From Oxytricha trifallax (Eukaryota > Ciliophora > Spirotrichea > Sporadotrichida > Oxytrichidae), in assembly GCA_000711775.1 (NCBI GenBank), contig ARYC01016986.1:124001-188000 (forward strand): 64,000 nucleotides of DNA. The letters are read 5' to 3'. The first letter of the stretch is position 1. Each line of letters begins with the position of its first letter. The notes beneath the pieces were generated by a model. It searched no databases and was not told where the DNA came from. It saw only the letters and a program-made list of their open reading frames with translations. A program made the translations under genes and the position numbers. Shown one piece after another: positions 51,401 to 57,754 of this stretch.

Positions 51401-54400
51401 AAACAAAGCTTTATATCAAAGCTTACTTGAGAGGAAAGGATGCTTCTTAATCTTTACTAGCCAGGCCACGCTAACTAGAATGTCTTGCTTCTTTTAATCA
51501 TAATAAGAAATGAAAGAGCGTCTCTTATGAGCTCTTAAATCATTACTCTAAGATAATTTTATCTTAAAGTGCCAAGACATCAAAGTAGAAGCTCTTATTT
51601 GAAGCATTGTTACAGAGTTTTTCTTGGTAGGGAGGTAAAACTACCAACTCTTCATCTTTTAATGCTCTTCGTAGAGATTAGTGACAGGAATCTCTGGGTA
51701 GTTAGGGATCTCTATAAAAAACTATATCATTGTTTTTGAAATATTCCTTCTTATTAAAGAATATTGCCTGTAAGAATGATATTTTGGCAACTTCCATGGT
51801 TTGAAGGAATAAACCAACGAGAATTTTTGTTTAGCTATACATTGTATTATTACCATGTTGAGTGAGGTATTGATAGATATCTTCCTTGCTTCTGAATCTT
51901 GATATAATCCCTTCAACCTCAGCCCTCTTCATAACTGATCTTATAGTTTAATCCTTATTTCTTATAATGTTAATGAGTATTAAATTTTAATATATTTAGA
52001 GTTCTGGATCATATTTTTTAAATTTAACTATTAAATATGGGGATCTAATAAGAAGTCACCTTTGTAAAGATACATGGATTAAAATTGCAGAAGCTGTAAC
52101 AAACTTCATAGATAGAGTTCCATTTTTATCAATTTATTTCCATTAAATTAATTCTAAATGGTTTAAACTTTATTAGTACTGGTATCAAATACGTTTAATA
52201 TAATTTCTACTAATTTAATTAGTAAAAAGGCTTAAAAATAAATTACCACCTCGTTTCGATCTAATATGGATTTAATTTAAAAATTTCATATTGGTATAGA
52301 AACTAATTGGCATAGTACTAAAATAATTTTTTCTAGGTAGGTAAAAAACTAAAATATTAATCAATTAATTATAAAATTTAAAGTTATAAACAAGGTATTA
52401 ATATGATGTCTTACACTTGAAAATCAACCATTATTGCTGCAGTTCCAACTCTTATAAGTGTTAGTAAACCAGAGGATGTAATTGAATAATAATAATATTA
52501 ATAATAGAAATTTAAAATTAAAAATAAACATGCAGACTAACTTAAATCGTAATGCAGTATCTCTTGGCAATGGATAATCATAGCAAAGCTTAGCCAGCGC
52601 TAAGAAGCCTGAGATTGTCTACATTGAAATGGGACCAGAGCTTAAATCTCTTAAGTTTGAATAAAAGATGCTAAGCGTAAAAAAGAACAAGAAGTAGAGT
52701 GTAGAGATGAGTATTAACACTAATCAATTATGTTGAAGAATTTAATGAATAGCTCCCAGTATAAAAACTTAGAACTGTTTATTGGGATGAATTTTAAAAT
52801 TTCTTCTCAGCTGATTCGAGTTTTAAAAGGTACAGCATTAACCTTTAATGTGGAAGAAGTTATAATAAAACACGATACAAAGAGCATTAATCGAAATAAG
52901 AGAGGAATTTAATTTAAAATACAAATTTAGGAAGAAAAATGCTTGCTTGTTAAAAGAGCAATTGTCTTAAATCCTTCTTGATTCTCTTCATCTTCTTGAT
53001 TTTCAACTTTTCTTGTACTTGCTGAAATTACCGAGAATATTCACGTTAAATTCCTGATCTTGTGGTCGTCAAACACCCCAGTGTTAGAGGTGCTACAGCT
53101 GTAACCTCAGCCACTTCTTTCTTTAAGAGTCATATTTAGATTCTTGCTGGAGAAGGAGACTCCATTATGTTTTATTAGAATTTAATGATTTTGAGATAAT
53201 AAATAAATTAAATTATTCTTGGCTTTAATTAATAAATTTTAACGCTTAAACAAAAGTGATTAAAATAATAGTTTTAATTTATAGAGAAATATAATTAGAT
53301 ATGTTTTTATAAATTTTAGGCTAAAATTTATTAATTAAAGCCAAGAATAATTTAATTTATTTATTATCTCAAAATCATTAAATTCTAATAAAACATAATG
53401 GAGTCTCCTTCTCCAGCAAGAATCTAAATATGATGCTCTTAAAGAAAGAAGTGGCTGAGGTTACAGCTGTAGCACAACTAACACTGGGGCGTTTGACGAC
53501 CACAAGATCAAGAATTTAACGTGAATATTCTCGGTAATTTCAGCAAGTACAAGAAAAGTTGAAAATCAAGAAGATGAAGAGAATCAAGAAGGATTTAAGA
53601 CAATTGCTCTTTTGACAAGCAAGCATTTTTCTTCCTAAATTTGTATTTTAAATTAAATTCCTCTCTTATTTCGATAAATGCTTTTTAGCTTATTGCATGT
53701 ATAAATGCACTACTTGTATGAAGTCTGCACCCATTCAACGAAAGATAAGAATCAAATGTAAAATATCATCTTTATGAATTTTAGATTCAAGATAAAGAGG
53801 CTCAAAATTTTGTACCTATTCAATGGAACAATTCTAAAATGATATGTATTTAAATGCTTCCAAAAAAGAAAGCAATCTATATACCTTCATTGAATGCAAT
53901 TCGCCTTAGCATATGTAATGAGAACAATTAGCATGTTGAAGTACCTAACAAATTAACACTTATAGTAATGGATGAATTTGATTCCAAGTTATTTCCTTTT
54001 AAATATGTCATTCAGAATGAGTAGTGTCAAAATGAGTTTGAAAATGAATACAATTTAAAGAAAGAGGCTAAAAATATAATGCACGATCTTAAATTATCTC
54101 GACGGAGTTTTCCTTGGGATGGTTTTATTGCAATAAGACTCAAAAAGTTTGAAATTACTATAAGTGAGTTTATCTACCATAATGGTTATCCTGATAATTT
54201 GAATGAGGTACTAACAGAAATGATTAAGGGTGTGAGAGATCACCATGATCTAGGGTATGTTCATAGTGATTTGAATCCAAAAAAGTAATGCTTAATCTCT
54301 GCCCTTTAGAAGAAGTAATAATAATTTACAATAAATCAATATGATAATAGATATTTAAAATAGTTTAGGTTCTAGAAAACTAGAATACTATTTAATAAGA

Positions 54401-56159
54401 GAGAAATTTACTATTGGCTTTGTGTAGTGGGACATTTATTTGTACGTGTGGCAACTAAAATTATTTATTTTTTAAATAAATTTCTGCGGTCGTGTTAAGA
54501 ATATAGTAAAGATGGTGAATGCAAGAGCTCCAGCATATCAAGAATAATATTTAGACGATATAAGAAAGAGTAACTACAGAGAGATTGGTTCGAGAGGTAT
54601 CACAAAGGCAAGCATATAAAAAAATTTTGAATTAAATAACTTAATATCAATTAAAACCTGCATTTTCTTAACCCCAATAAGACCCTAACTATAGCCTTGT
54701 ATCAAATAACTTAATAACAACTAATTAAGAGGTTTTGGGGTTTTTATTACTTATGACCTTGAAAAGTCAATTACAGAATATGTTTTGAACAAAGAAAGGA
54801 CGTTGTTATTCCTTATCTAAGATAAACTGACTCTAAAGGTCTTCGATTTAGTGAACATGTGCTACATTGAAAGTTTAACATTACAATTAGCTGATTAGGA
54901 AGAGCAATTATAATACTATAATCCAATTGGTTAATTTGAAATTATATTAATTAGTATTTAAAAGGCAAATAATATTATTTTAATATTATTTACTTGAATA
55001 AAAATAATGATTGTTTTAATAATCAAGAAATAATTTAGTTGTTTTACTTAGGAGAAAATACACTATATACATATAAATATATTTATAGATAGTAAAAGAA
55101 ACAGTAGAACTTATAACATAATTTTGTTCTGACCCAGACTCAAAACCTTAAAATCTCTTAGTGAATAAGATTTTTTTATTAAAATTATGAATGAGACTTC
55201 ACATAATAATTATTAATGACTGATTATATAATCAAATAATTTTTCATTTTTTATGCTTTGTATATTTTATAAAAGTTTTTATTTAAAATTTAATAATTTT
55301 CGGTTTTATCTTAGCTAACATTCATAGATAGTAAAAGCTAATTGGTTTTAAGAGCATGTAAGTCTAGAAAAGCTATTGCATTGACAATAAAAAAATATTT
55401 AAAATATATTGAAATAAAATAAGAATCAAATACAAAAATATATTTAAAAATAAAAAAAAGAAAAAGGCATCTCTATATTTCTTACTATTAATGAAAGAAT
55501 TTCCAATTTATTTTTTTCCATTCATGATCTCAATACATAATTTGTAATTAAACACTGATTTAATATAATAAAAACATAAAATATATATATATATAATATA
55601 TTATTATAATCAACTGAAATTTTGAAATATTAGGTAAGATTTGATTCATAAAAGTCTAGTATATTTATACAAGAAAACTGCCATTAAATATTAATATTAT
55701 TTTTATCCTTTTAATTGATTTTTATATTAACAATCAGTAATAAAAATAATGAGTGGGCTTACACATCTAAGATAACTTTGAATAACTTTTACGGATTAAG
55801 ATTAAATAACTTAATAAAAGCTTAAATCTAATGAAATTTTTTATCACTGTTTTAATTTTTGGATTTATTGAAGCTAGGAGAGTTAATATATAATTTACAA
55901 AAATCTCAAGTTACTAATGTTTAATTAGTTTCTGAAATAAATCGTTTAAGATTAACTATGAATGTGATTGAGAATATGATAACAAAATTTTATCATATAT
56001 AGATACAAATTTATTGCTTAAATTATAACTTACCTATCTTTACAGTCAAAAAACTATTCAAAGTATAGTAATTAAGTATTTAATTGAAGAAAAAACAATT
56101 AAAAAATTAATAACTACTATTTTACATCACAAGTTTTCTGAGTTATAAATCTATGCATT
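26961..56159 (+). CDS. Gene B: paralogue of the channel gene A (fragmented, transposon-invaded, 3' end outside window)
   Basis: Overall extent of a second channel-type gene in the same orientation as gene A. Matches to gene A run in the same order: 41089-41500 to MDS 1, 42115-42240 to MDS 2, 44570-44745 to MDS 3, 47285-47565 to MDS 4, 47650-47805 to MDS 6, 50150-50188 plus 54746-54930 to MDS 7, 55750-55830 to MDS 8. The transmembrane part would lie beyond the TBE nest at 56-64 kb and is not seen. Gene B also shows the start codon and an N-terminal region I could not match in gene A. It is unscrambled as far as visible. Many IESs are occupied by mobile elements. Confidence 0.85.
27584..27997. 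repeat. Palindromic MITE copy 3, filling the right part of gene B IES 1
   Basis: Ends TTGCAGGGATAAATTTGAAA and its imperfect complement, TA on both sides (27582-27583, 27998-27999), internal GTGGCAGTTAAAGTTG arms. Its right end touches the pointer ATATT that begins the next MDS, and another ATATT stands at its left end (27581-27585). Confidence 0.85.
27997..28150 (+). CDS. Gene B, MDS 2
   Basis: Starts at pointer ATATT and encodes SFSAYADKWGSLPIYEMSQN, RLMMLEKEVGYLNKDLNDQK. The 3' boundary is not resolved; the frame stays open past a C-rich segment that is probably a transposon arm. Confidence 0.8.
28258..28420 (+). repeat. C-rich solo arm, related to foldback FB4
   Basis: Strand-asymmetric, C-rich and nearly G-free. 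It starts CTGTTCTAACCGAGAAACC, similar to the FB4 left end CTGTTCCGATCGAAACCTG at 45317, and shares later TTTATATGAAT / TATCAAAAT-type stretches. No matching inverted partner was found nearby. Confidence 0.45.
28670..28800 (+). CDS. Gene B, candidate MDS 3
   Basis: Reads NIPIQEEELRQIQTEFGQIL, then IIFRTTISTRNIQQHCVIYS, in the ciliate code. No gene A match and no pointer found. Confidence 0.5.
29150..29860. other. Unexplained GC-rich block with strong hairpins
   Basis: Near-balanced base composition in very AT-rich DNA, with sharp edges. No frame is open over more than about 90 codons in either code, and the short ORFs on both strands conflict. Perfect or strong hairpins are present: CTTATCCTTGC at 29555-29565 pairs with GCAAGGATAAG at 29584-29594; TCTGAGA at 29681 with its complement ending 29698; a CCCCC...CAGCAA arm at about 29404-29418 with TTGCTGAGGGGG at 29435-29446. 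This could be a structured RNA gene, a decayed mobile element, or a fragment of organellar or foreign DNA. I do not recognise it. Confidence 0.6.
30115..30183 (+). CDS. Gene B, MDS 4 left part
   Basis: Reads VNLNTIFFFNFDDVFRVSN up to AAT at 30181-30183. After removal of foldback FB2 it continues directly into TKKHSYWETKF at 30719. The left boundary is approximate. Confidence 0.75.
30184..30715. mobile_element. Foldback element FB2 inserted in gene B coding sequence
   Basis: Inverted arms of roughly 100 bp (about 30184-30290 and 30610-30715) with ends GAGTAAAATTTG and the complement of CAGTAAAGATTG. AAT flanks both sides (30181-30183, 30716-30718). Deleting the element plus one AAT restores one open frame across the site. 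The terminus resembles FB1 (GAGTAAAAATTG). No ORF; presumably mobilised in trans. Confidence 0.8.
30716..30905 (+). CDS. Gene B, MDS 4 right part
   Basis: Encodes NTKKHSYWETKFYRNENFSV, LDFCFIHDLQVFDNIIFFTI and QKSDNDFQCFAISDEWESED. Strongly protein-like and less AT-rich. The 3' pointer is not resolved. Confidence 0.8.
31005..31055 (+). CDS. Gene B, MDS 5 left part
   Basis: Reads MASAKKLIDKKFLSI up to GCAT at 31052-31055. The next in-frame codons inside the small foldback reach TGA; excision continues the frame into FFLLVK. Confidence 0.65.
31056..31137. repeat. 82-bp mini foldback, pointer or duplication GCAT
   Basis: Starts TTCAAATCCCCAGAACCCC and ends GGGGTTTGAA, i.e. short inverted, C-rich termini. 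GCAT is at 31052-31055 and again at 31138-31141. Removing one GCAT plus the insert keeps the gene B frame open. Confidence 0.65.
31138..31200 (+). CDS. Gene B, MDS 5 right part
   Basis: Continues FLSIFFLLVKQ after excision of the mini foldback. The 3' boundary is unknown; downstream sequence is AT-rich. Confidence 0.5.
31205..32950. other. AT-rich IES DNA
   Basis: About 1.7 kb with no recognisable repeat, MDS or RNA gene. Confidence 0.5.
32954..33255. repeat. Decayed MITE copy 4
   Basis: Begins TTGTAGGATCACATTTGAAT and retains GTGGCTGTTAATGTT and GAATTTAAATATAGCTAAGC-type landmarks of the palindromic MITE, then the inverse arm to about 33255. Many substitutions and gaps. Confidence 0.55.
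33325..33500 (+). CDS. Gene B, candidate MDS 6
   Basis: Reads DFIKDVDQEQSMSNQLEEKD, KNSTQKLVNFQDGNFKGFRY and PKSYNFQYIQNLKVFLGKF. Polar, protein-like, less AT-rich than its flanks. No pointer found. Confidence 0.6.
34199..34477 (+). mobile_element. TBE-a: decayed left end of a telomere-bearing element
   Basis: The terminus AAAACCTTAAAACCCTTTAAT and the following TTTTATAAGTGATTTGATTT stretch match the TBE inverted repeat of TBE-f with many changes. It is followed by the transposase N-terminus (YDQKYRVQVLKLLCGFEIYK by the ciliate code, versus the YDEEYIDLVFKLRYGCDIYS of TBE-f). The element stops abruptly near 34477 at a MITE half. The remainder is missing. Confidence 0.75.
34478..34680. repeat. 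Half MITE copy 5
   Basis: Starts TATTGATGGAATATTTTTAT, then GTGGCAGTAACTTTTTAAA and CAGCTGGACTTTAATATTG, the left-arm landmarks of the palindromic MITE. No right arm follows. Confidence 0.6.
34795..35065 (+). CDS. Gene B, candidate MDS 7
   Basis: Reads KNFVFIDQINDNYKIFGIKN and YYYLLNNPKEYQTLIITYEE, with a beta-strand pattern like the other propeller-type segments. The upstream part of the frame is Gln-rich and less certain. Confidence 0.65.
35440..35580 (+). CDS. Gene B, candidate MDS 8
   Basis: Reads MGNREINRNLFELFIEVSID then FSNLFIFNFSQVTCLILLFH. Open frame and balanced composition only; no pointer or paralogue. Confidence 0.45.
35725..35905 (+). CDS. Gene B, candidate MDS 9
   Basis: Reads RLAFAHYQFSYSQNNNQQFV and KIMKYINFLLQTKFSIFKGN. 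Support is composition and frame only; it may be chance. Confidence 0.4.
36455..36545 (+). CDS. Gene B, candidate MDS 10
   Basis: Short protein-like segment DFDFDSEVPFNNKKYYKNGR followed by NMVI. Boundaries unresolved. Confidence 0.5.
36745..36821 (+). CDS. Gene B, MDS 11 left part, abutting TBE-b
   Basis: Open frame SKTLKLTKIYENKLTHKFYL then MN, ending exactly in the AAT (36819-36821) that is duplicated at the far side of TBE-b. Joined, it reads HKFYLMNVQLTIPDALKFIK. Confidence 0.75.
36960..38633 (-). pseudogene. TBE-b 57-kDa-type zinc-finger/kinase gene, broken
   Basis: The start MRLTFGSNKKSDSCEKNSLK at 38633 parallels TBE-f. Then come FCELCEINFDHKSSWYRLMK (a C2H2-like finger with its last His altered) and TVYLKLDKIDGK. 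The frame stops beside the cassette at 37924-38293. Kinase-like sequence resumes downstream on the minus strand to about 36960, with frameshifts. The role of this protein in TBE biology is not established. Confidence 0.75.
37924..38293 (+). repeat. 370-bp inverted-repeat cassette with an intron-like coding fragment
   Basis: A 44-bp inverted repeat (37924-37968 and 38250-38293, containing AGAAGATTATAACAATTTGATTA-type sequence) brackets a plus-strand fragment. ATG at 37977 opens MNTFNGEEDGPVTLTK; GTAAGT at 38027 to TTTTTTAG at 38067 looks like a 41-bp spliceosomal intron, and splicing continues as GSAWQEQWQVQVDTSGAELK. In another frame IFDVYEGEWRDDKAVYTIRF follows. I do not recognise the protein. 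It may be a captured host gene piece. Confidence 0.6.
38875..39025 (-). repeat. TBE-b copy of the iterated TACTTAATTAGGAGC motif
   Basis: Degenerate inverted copies of the motif found between the 22-kDa and 57-kDa genes of TBE-f, for example GCTCCTAATTACGTACTAGC and GCTGCTCCTAATTAAGTA. The position is conserved between elements. Confidence 0.7.
39223..39840 (+). pseudogene. TBE-b 22-kDa-type gene, broken
   Basis: Plus-strand remnant of the TBE accessory gene. It keeps QISVTNLYDVLRMTQ-type and SHKRGTVSLQKLRTSKISR-type sequence comparable with TBE-e (PEISVTNLCYDANNDPQVSQ, SHKKRNSISSKDKNKQ), but the ATG is followed at once by TGA and the frame changes several times. Function of this family is unknown. 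Confidence 0.7.
40000..41000 (-). pseudogene. TBE-b DDE transposase, broken
   Basis: On the minus strand the first half is largely open: KNYKLLGSIYDKEYVDL, then HIDYLINEKILKYWAHFSLD and QRATMFHRQFLEMKIST. About 12 codons are missing after the start, a frameshift follows SIIKSRGPN, and the first catalytic Asp region reads INAEEAVF instead of IHADEAVF. The second catalytic block survives near 40250-40300. It cannot encode an active enzyme. Confidence 0.8.
41089..41500 (+). CDS. Gene B, MDS 11 right part, abutting TBE-b
   Basis: Starts at AAT 41089 and reads NVQLTIPDALKFIKNSNLCY, SFDKPKSKYVFYRIKATCDG, DFHIDYAEFLEQKQMIFLIG and LIMIDYINMLVVNKLTF. The second half aligns with gene A MDS 1. It contains no TGA and is one of the longest continuous coding stretches in gene B. 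Confidence 0.9.
42115..42240 (+). CDS. Gene B, MDS 12
   Basis: Encodes GIDQIFPYYAASNQDENYII then PSKFIADI, matching gene A MDS 2. Ends approximate. Confidence 0.8.
42337..42592. repeat. Foldback element FB3
   Basis: Left arm near 42345-42380 (CAGCAATTTTAATTTCTGCTC) is repeated inverted at 42557-42592 (GAGCAGAAATTATAATTGCTG), with CCATAATATC and GATATTATGG at the outer ends. No ORF. Confidence 0.65.
43015..43560 (+). CDS. Candidate MDS or chance open frame in gene B
   Basis: About 180 codons without TGA: YNREREPPVKTYISKNLCFI, FVKFQIKFTNEYYVQYWRVK and FGIPRYFPENPEQQSQRLAC. The first part looks protein-like, the middle is low complexity. No paralogue in gene A, so confidence is low. Flanks are AT-rich. 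Confidence 0.35.
43800..43895 (+). CDS. Candidate MDS in gene B
   Basis: Short protein-like stretch FVFFYQKNLDQITEGMLMFW. No pointer or paralogue found. Confidence 0.35.
44195..44395 (+). CDS. Candidate GC-richer MDS, frame uncertain
   Basis: Distinctly less AT-rich than its surroundings. Two frames are plausible: DTLTRLCKTCLSGTTLMRPW onward to TGA, or FMQDMPLRDHLNETMESHVS then NMQVRMQE to an earlier TGA. It may be part of gene B or of another gene embedded here. Confidence 0.4.
44570..44745 (+). CDS. Gene B, MDS matching gene A MDS 3
   Basis: Encodes YDKLLLKEYTNENKFLLLKQ, KSTKAIICDSKNLFSKNYKV and FDLGVKTKHIFLGNN. The last part aligns with gene A SYKIFNVGIKVYDQICLFNN. Confidence 0.75.
45319..47063. 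mobile_element. FB4: 1.75-kb element with long inverted arms and C-rich ends
   Basis: Left end TGTTCCGATCGAAACC, right end the complement of TGTTCCAAATGACATC. Arms of roughly 450 bp match imperfectly, sharing CGACTTCATGA, AACGATCAGATCATATAGAC / AACGATAAGATCATATGGAC and ACCATTTTATTTAAACATAC. The outer 100 bp is C-rich on the inward strand. The core has only short ORFs and a 27-bp tandem repeat. Probably a non-autonomous transposon; the target duplication is unclear. Confidence 0.75.
46284..46335 (+). repeat. 27-bp tandem duplication
   Basis: TTCATTATTTTTGTATCCAC followed by ATAAA occurs twice with a 27-bp period inside the core of FB4. Confidence 0.9.
47285..47565 (+). CDS. Gene B, MDS matching gene A MDS 4
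   Basis: Encodes NIDEIIFDDDNTGTYYLAQL, NYKDKCINKKIVLVESKRDY, RYPNLLFMTKRYKTIVLKYD and FDNEKSDIVHYC. It aligns throughout with gene A MDS 4, with LAQ(L/V)xYxxKCI as the clearest block. Confidence 0.88.
47650..47805 (+). CDS. Gene B, MDS probably matching gene A MDS 6
   Basis: Encodes LFKDSYLSFILQKFLGEYIF then HKSIPKTFQHFDSLNRGNLS. EYIFHKSIPKTFQHF resembles gene A LYYLIPRKQLSQYF. Boundaries approximate. Confidence 0.7.
48175..48250 (+). CDS. Gene B, short candidate MDS
   Basis: Reads YGLEKFDLFPSNNESTAKFK then QEYKMY. Less AT-rich than its flanks. No pointer found. Confidence 0.55.
48785..49035 (+). CDS. Gene B, two candidate MDSs
   Basis: One frame gives QMIKKQIERIIGMGVNPEFY then FLLITQHTL before TGA near 48890; a second, from about 48940, gives NYAEEIALFLARRVHKRSSE then EDFQKYGLVFQD. 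They are probably separate segments with a small IES between. Confidence 0.55.
49165..49320 (+). CDS. Gene B, candidate MDS
   Basis: Reads LYMKKQPKSVLYKEQINYKH then SCMPNNSPSKSNISGVISKY. Composition stands out from the flanks; no pointer resolved. Confidence 0.5.
49380..50140. other. AT-rich IES DNA of gene B
   Basis: No gene or repeat recognised. Confidence 0.55.
50150..50188 (+). CDS. Gene B, MDS left of TBE-c
   Basis: Reads QNLNFSDDPI, ending in ATT (50186-50188) duplicated on the far side of TBE-c. Gene A has QSLELSESPIH at the same place. Confidence 0.85.
50290..51165 (+). pseudogene. TBE-c DDE transposase, broken
   Basis: Recognisable blocks: EKKHLDLLLKLKYGESININ, RAVMFHRKFPDKPISLQTIA, FDNFSIHKNKESVKAYEELN and the C-terminal YKKKLLLYNLMHNQTIDTVD. 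The middle, including the first catalytic Asp, is deleted. The catalytic Glu block NGIEFYW has become NEIQFYW (Glu to a TAA-encoded Gln). TGA replaces Trp in the KYWAHF position. Inactive. Confidence 0.82.
51540..51932 (-). CDS. TBE-c 22-kDa-type accessory protein, shortened
   Basis: 130 codons open on the minus strand from ATG at 51932 to TGA at 51540. It begins MKRAEVEGIISRFRSKEDIY and matches TBE-e LIQRFRSKEDLHRYL, then LVGLFLQTMEVAKISFLQAI against VGLFLPTM...FLRAI, and KSFYFDVLALQDKIILEQ against RNYFFGILASIKGDYLKE. The usual C-terminal third follows only after a frame change, so the protein is truncated (130 versus 210 residues). Function unknown; the gene faces the transposase. Confidence 0.7.
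52530..52736 (+). CDS. Small ORF in TBE-c
   Basis: 68 codons, MQTNLNRNAVSLGNGQSQQS then KKPEIVYIEMGPELKSLKFE, ending at TGA 52734-52736. It lies where the zinc-finger/kinase gene should start and may be its altered N-terminus. No finger cysteines are present. Confidence 0.45.
52877..53691. repeat. Large palindrome with arms of about 370 bp in TBE-c
   Basis: Arms at about 52877-53245 and 53318-53691 are nearly perfect inverse copies around a spacer of about 75 bp. Shared landmarks: GAGGAATTTAATTTAAAATAC, GAATATTCACGTTAAATTC and ACATAATGGAGTCTCCTTCT with their complements. The right arm reads in sense as coding sequence (KKEVAEVTAVAQLTLGRLTT; REYSRQFQQVQEKLKIKKMK), so the left arm is probably an inverted duplication of it. 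Confidence 0.88.
53318..54300 (+). pseudogene. TBE-c zinc-finger/kinase gene, degenerate
   Basis: After the palindrome arm comes a cysteine-containing stretch (CMYKCTTCMKSA), then kinase-like sequence: WNNSKMICIQMLPKKKAIYI, NKLTLIVMDEFDSKLFPFKY, and DHHDLGYVHSDLNPKK, where the usual HRDLKPEN loop has become HSDLNPKK. Frame changes occur before and after. Catalytically dead if expressed. Confidence 0.7.
54746..54930 (+). CDS. Gene B, MDS right of TBE-c
   Basis: Reads ITYDLEKSITEYVLNKERTL, LFLIQDKLTLKVFDLVNMCY and IESLTLQLADQEEQLQYYNP. Gene A MDS 7 aligns with YDFESFSQYVMNQDNSMLFI and FIQSLTFKLKQGDQ. The join with 50150-50188 through one ATT is in frame. Confidence 0.9.
55750..55830 (+). CDS. 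Gene B, MDS matching gene A MDS 8
   Basis: Reads WAYTSKITLNNFYGLRLNNL then IKAQI before TGA; gene A has WEYISQLILNNFFEYNLN. Short but specific. Confidence 0.7.
56080..56159 (+). CDS. Gene B, candidate MDS abutting TBE-d
   Basis: Reads IKKLITTILHHKFSELQIYA up to ATT at 56157-56159, the presumed target of TBE-d. ELQIYAF may correspond to gene A SQQMMAF. The far side of TBE-d is outside the window, so the join cannot be tested. Confidence 0.5.
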
Positions 56160-57670
56160 CAAAACCCTCAAAATCCCTGAAGTTCTTTGGTTTAATTTTA
56201 TGTTTGATAAAAGGCTGCAATTAACGCATACTTTATTAGGTTTTATGTCATAGCTTATTGTTTAATATTTAATTTATGTGAATCTAGCAAGCGATTTTTA
56301 AAAAAAAAATTCACACAAAAATTAGATTATTGTTATGAAACAGTTCTTTTTGAGATATTGTTTGATTGTTTCTATTGTAGTTTAATTATCTTAACTAGTC
56401 TTGATGATGTTTGATTAAACATGGTTTTTTAGGCCTCCATTGATCTTTTATTAATCTAAATATTTCTTGGTTCTCTTCTTAGAATCTCTCTCTTGCAGCT
56501 AAAGTAATTGTTTTTAGGCATATCGCTCTCTATTATTTTTACTGATAGAGCCCAGATATCCTAATGAATATATCAATCGCTCCAATCTTCTCTCTCTGGG
56601 AAATATCCAGAAGTACCGTATAAATTTCCTAAGATAGAGGCTTGCACTTTTTGAGCTCAGTTGAATTATATAATATAACTCTAAAAGGTTGAAAGTTCAT
56701 CATGATGTTCTCTGGCTTTAAGTCTCTTTGAACATAGCCACTTGCGAAGCTCTTCAATACAGCCAATTTATCTTTGCCATCTATTGTCAGATAAAAATTC
56801 TCTGTAAGTCATTTCAAGTAGAGGAAGTCTATATGCTTCATGATCTTTTCCAAGTAATATGGCATCTTTTATATAATTTGCTTGCACTCTCAAAACCTTG
56901 CTTTTTACAAAGCATAATACTCATTAGCAAATTCCATTTAAAACTTGTCATCAGCAAGGAAGGAATTGAATGGATATATTTTATAGGCATATTAGTCATC
57001 AGTGATGACTCTCTGCTCTACTTTGTCCTCTAGAGTGAGGTAGCTTTCAAGGAAAGAATCTATGTCAATAATTTTTAATATAGGAATCTTCATCACCTCA
57101 ATCTTTTCCATGATTATATTATCTCAGAGACTAGGAGGTTCTTGACTGCTTTCATCATTTTGACTTACTTCTGTACCTAAACTCTAAGAGACTCAGCAGG
57201 ATTTTTTGATTTTCTTTTTTATAGGAATTTTTTTCCTGTAGGCCATGAATAAATACAAAACTTTGATTGTGTATTTTTTTGAGGTGTTCTTTGAGGTCTC
57301 TTGAATGAGAATATGGCTTCTCACAGAACTTACAGATATTCTTACCTTCCTTCTTTTTAGTGCTTAAGATATAGGCGAGATAGATAGTTGTGGATATCTA
57401 TCAAGTGTCTCTTTTAAGTTGACTTGTAGAGGAAAACTTTATTGCATTCTTTGCATTAATAGTCAACTTTGACTGGTAAAATATATTGGTGGTTGTTTAA
57501 CCTCCTCCTCAGTTTACAAAGCTTCTTTGAAGACTTCCTTTTTAATTTATTATTAAATTTCAAAGGTAGACTCTATAAAAGTATCATAAGTAGGTTCTCA
57601 CTGAGTAGCGTCTCTTGTCTCAACTATTTTTGGTTGCTGGAATGGTAATTTTTATTGATTTGATCAAAGT
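56160..57670 (-). mobile_element. TBE-d: partial, interrupted by TBE-e
   Basis: The left end CAAAACCCTCAAAATCCCTG is a diverged TBE terminus. The zinc-finger/kinase gene follows on the minus strand, so the element is inverted like TBE-b. It is cut at 57671-57673 (AAT), where TBE-e begins; its remainder must lie beyond 64000. Confidence 0.85.
56350..57665 (-). pseudogene. TBE-d zinc-finger/kinase gene, frameshifted
   Basis: On the minus strand: first C2H2 finger CKECNKVFLYKSTQKRHLID-I-H, second finger in another frame CKFCEKPYSHSRDLKEHLKK-I-H, then kinase sequence with RLPLLEMTYREFL, VQRDLKPENIMMN (His of HRD replaced by Gln), GTSGYFPEREDW and DIWALSVKIIESDMP. The fingers are better preserved than in TBE-f. 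Two or more frameshifts. The 5' part is removed by TBE-e. Confidence 0.75.
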
Positions 57671-57754
57671 AATCAAAACTTCAAAACCCCTTAATGAGGT
57701 TTATAAGTGCTTTGATCTGTAGGGAATTTGTTAGGGGATGGGGTTATTAATTAA

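Larger units (their letters stand above)
50189..54745 (+). mobile_element. TBE-c: divergent telomere-bearing element inside a gene B MDS
   Basis: About 4.56 kb. The left terminus CAAATGCCCTATGCCCATTAA is a heavily mutated TBE end; the right end TTAAGAGGTTTTGGGGTTTT is better preserved. ATT flanks both sides (50186-50188, 54746-54748). Layout as in other TBEs: transposase (+), 22-kDa-type gene (-), zinc-finger/kinase gene (+). Sequence is far from TBE-f, so it is an older insertion or another TBE subfamily. An 800-bp palindrome lies in the third gene. Confidence 0.9.
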
